A stretch of 64,000 bases of DNA. It comes from DAOSCP01 sp035379625 (GTDB taxonomy: Bacteria; Bacteroidota; Ignavibacteria; Ignavibacteriales; DAOSCP01). The notes under the pieces were generated by a model. The model did no database searches, had not been told where the DNA came from, and worked only from the letters and a program-made list of their open reading frames with translations. Where the stretch lies: NCBI GenBank assembly GCA_035379625.1, contig DAOSVM010000001.1:62001-126000 (forward strand), in the 5' to 3' direction. A program made the translations under genes and the position numbers. Shown here one piece after another: positions 63,244 through 64,000 of this stretch (positions within the stretch are counted from its first letter, which is position 1; each line of letters starts with the position of its first letter).

Positions 63244-64000
63244 TTAAATACCTTTAGGGAAACCTTTTGTTGCAACATTAATAGCATCCCAATCAATACT
63301 AATTGTAAACCTCAAAGTTCCGTTCAAAGGATGATTATCCATATTATTAAATGCTGAAGTTGTTATATAGCTAAAATCAACTTTATACATATCAAATTTA
63401 ACACCACCACCAAAAGTTAAAAATTTACGAGCACCAAACAATGGATCTTCATAAAAATAACCACCTCTTAATGCAAAAGCAAATTCTCCTGGTATTTGAT
63501 AATTATATTCTAAACCTAATCCAAAATTAAATTCTCTAAACTCTTTAGAAACGGAATAATCTCCCCAAGATGTAAATATTGCTTTATAAAATTCATCTTG
63601 AGTTTTTGAAGTATCTTTTTTTGCATTAACCAATAATTTATTCACATCCGCAACAGCCGTTAATGAATTATATTCATCCTTATAAAGTTGTAAGGCAACA
63701 CCTAATCTTAAGTTTGTTGGTATTGGATCGGCTTGGTCTTTATCAATATAATAAATTTTTGGACCGATATTACTTAAATTCAAACCAACACTCACTTTTT
63801 GACTTAAATCCAAATTGTCAAAAACTAGTTCCTGTGGTCTCCAAATTACCCCTAAATCAACAGATGCAGATGTTGAAACTCCTTTACCTTTTTCCTGTGC
63901 TGTAGGAGATTCAGATAGTTGGCTTCTAATTATTCTAAAATTAAATCCCAGTCCCCAATCTTGATCAATTTTTGTTGAATACCCCAATGTTAGTGCTCCA
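63244..64000 (-). CDS. PorV/PorQ-like T9SS outer-membrane protein (partial)
   Basis: The 3' part of a gene that continues past the right edge; the frame stays open to the last base (GALTLGYSTKIDQDWGLGFN). The seen 252 residues have FadL-like barrel text: GVSTSASVDLGVIW, VSVGLNLSNIGPKIYY, PIPTNLRLGVALQL and ARKFLTFGGGVKF. This matches PorV (LptO), which carries cargo from the T9SS translocon to the attachment complex and is needed for proteins with the type A sorting domain, two of which are in this window. PorQ is the close alternative. Confidence 0.82.
   Translation of the reverse strand, partial: GALTLGYSTKIDQDWGLGFNFRIIRSQLSESPTAQEKGKGVSTSASVDLGVIWRPQELVFDNLDLSQKVSVGLNLSNIGPKIYYIDKDQADPIPTNLRLGVALQLYKDEYNSLTAVADVNKLLVNAKKDTSKTQDEFYKAIFTSWGDYSVSKEFREFNFGLGLEYNYQIPGEFAFALRGGYFYEDPLFGARKFLTFGGGVKFDMYKVDFSYITTSAFNNMDNHPLNGTLRFTISIDWDAINVATKGFPKGI

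Noticed and set aside
1..64000. CRISPR array, prophage or complete insertion sequence
   Set aside because: No regularly spaced repeats, integrase, transposase or phage structural genes were seen.

Overview
The window is strongly AT-rich chromosomal DNA from a flagellated, didermic bacterium of the FCB group, most likely an Ignavibacteria- or Kapabacteria-like lineage of Bacteroidota. Four things support this. Two secreted proteins end in type IX secretion (T9SS) sorting domains, one with the NYPNPFNP motif. A PorV-like T9SS outer-membrane protein lies at the right edge. Two promoters match the Bacteroidota pattern TTTG-N19/20-TAnnTTTG. The two sigma factors are short and RpoD-like. Unlike classical Bacteroidetes, many genes have good Shine-Dalgarno (SD) sequences, and flagellar genes are present. 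The species call is inference; no 16S gene is in the window.

Layout. 1-700 is non-coding and holds two inverted copies of a GC-rich hairpin repeat. 702-5263 (-) is a large T9SS cargo protein split by a one-base frameshift. 5375-17904 is a housekeeping stretch: SPOR lipoprotein, outer-membrane protein, DNA polymerase I, TPR protein, TruA, NlpC/P60 lipoprotein, two tandem sigma-70 factors, two EutN/CcmL microcompartment vertex proteins, phosphopentomutase, a GAF/degenerate-GGDEF sensor and the EngB GTPase. 17960-36821 (-) is one continuous ribosomal super-operon (str + S10 + spc + alpha; rpsL to rplQ) with a tRNA-Gln gene inserted between rplR and rpsE. It is driven by a Bacteroidota-type promoter with a ~170-nt leader and closed by a hairpin terminator.

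37334-41068 (-) is a late flagellar block: FlgM-like protein, small coiled-coil protein, FliD, FliS, flagellin. A sigma-28-type promoter for flagellin lies inside the 3' end of the neighbouring Lon-like protease gene. 43654-47254 carries GDP-mannose 4,6-dehydratase, a double-domain glycosyltransferase and a methyltransferase, probably for surface or flagellar glycans. After that come a secreted protein of the family often labelled asparagine synthetase B, a CGGC thioredoxin-fold protein, homodimeric pyruvate dehydrogenase E1, tRNA-Glu, a secreted alpha/beta hydrolase, an RmlD-like reductase, endonuclease IV and a lipoate ligase. 55733-64000 is a cell-envelope block: a DUF5683-like protein, a metallopeptidase/TolB-propeller/beta-barrel fusion, an M6-like pseudopeptidase with a T9SS tail, a beta-barrel protein and a partial PorV.

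The most noteworthy items are a dispersed 17-bp motif plus GC-rich hairpin (four copies, REP-like), the tRNA-Gln inside the spc operon, the microcompartment vertex pair beside deoB, the peptidase/propeller/barrel fusion, and the M6-like protein that has lost its HExxH. There is no CRISPR array, prophage or complete insertion sequence.
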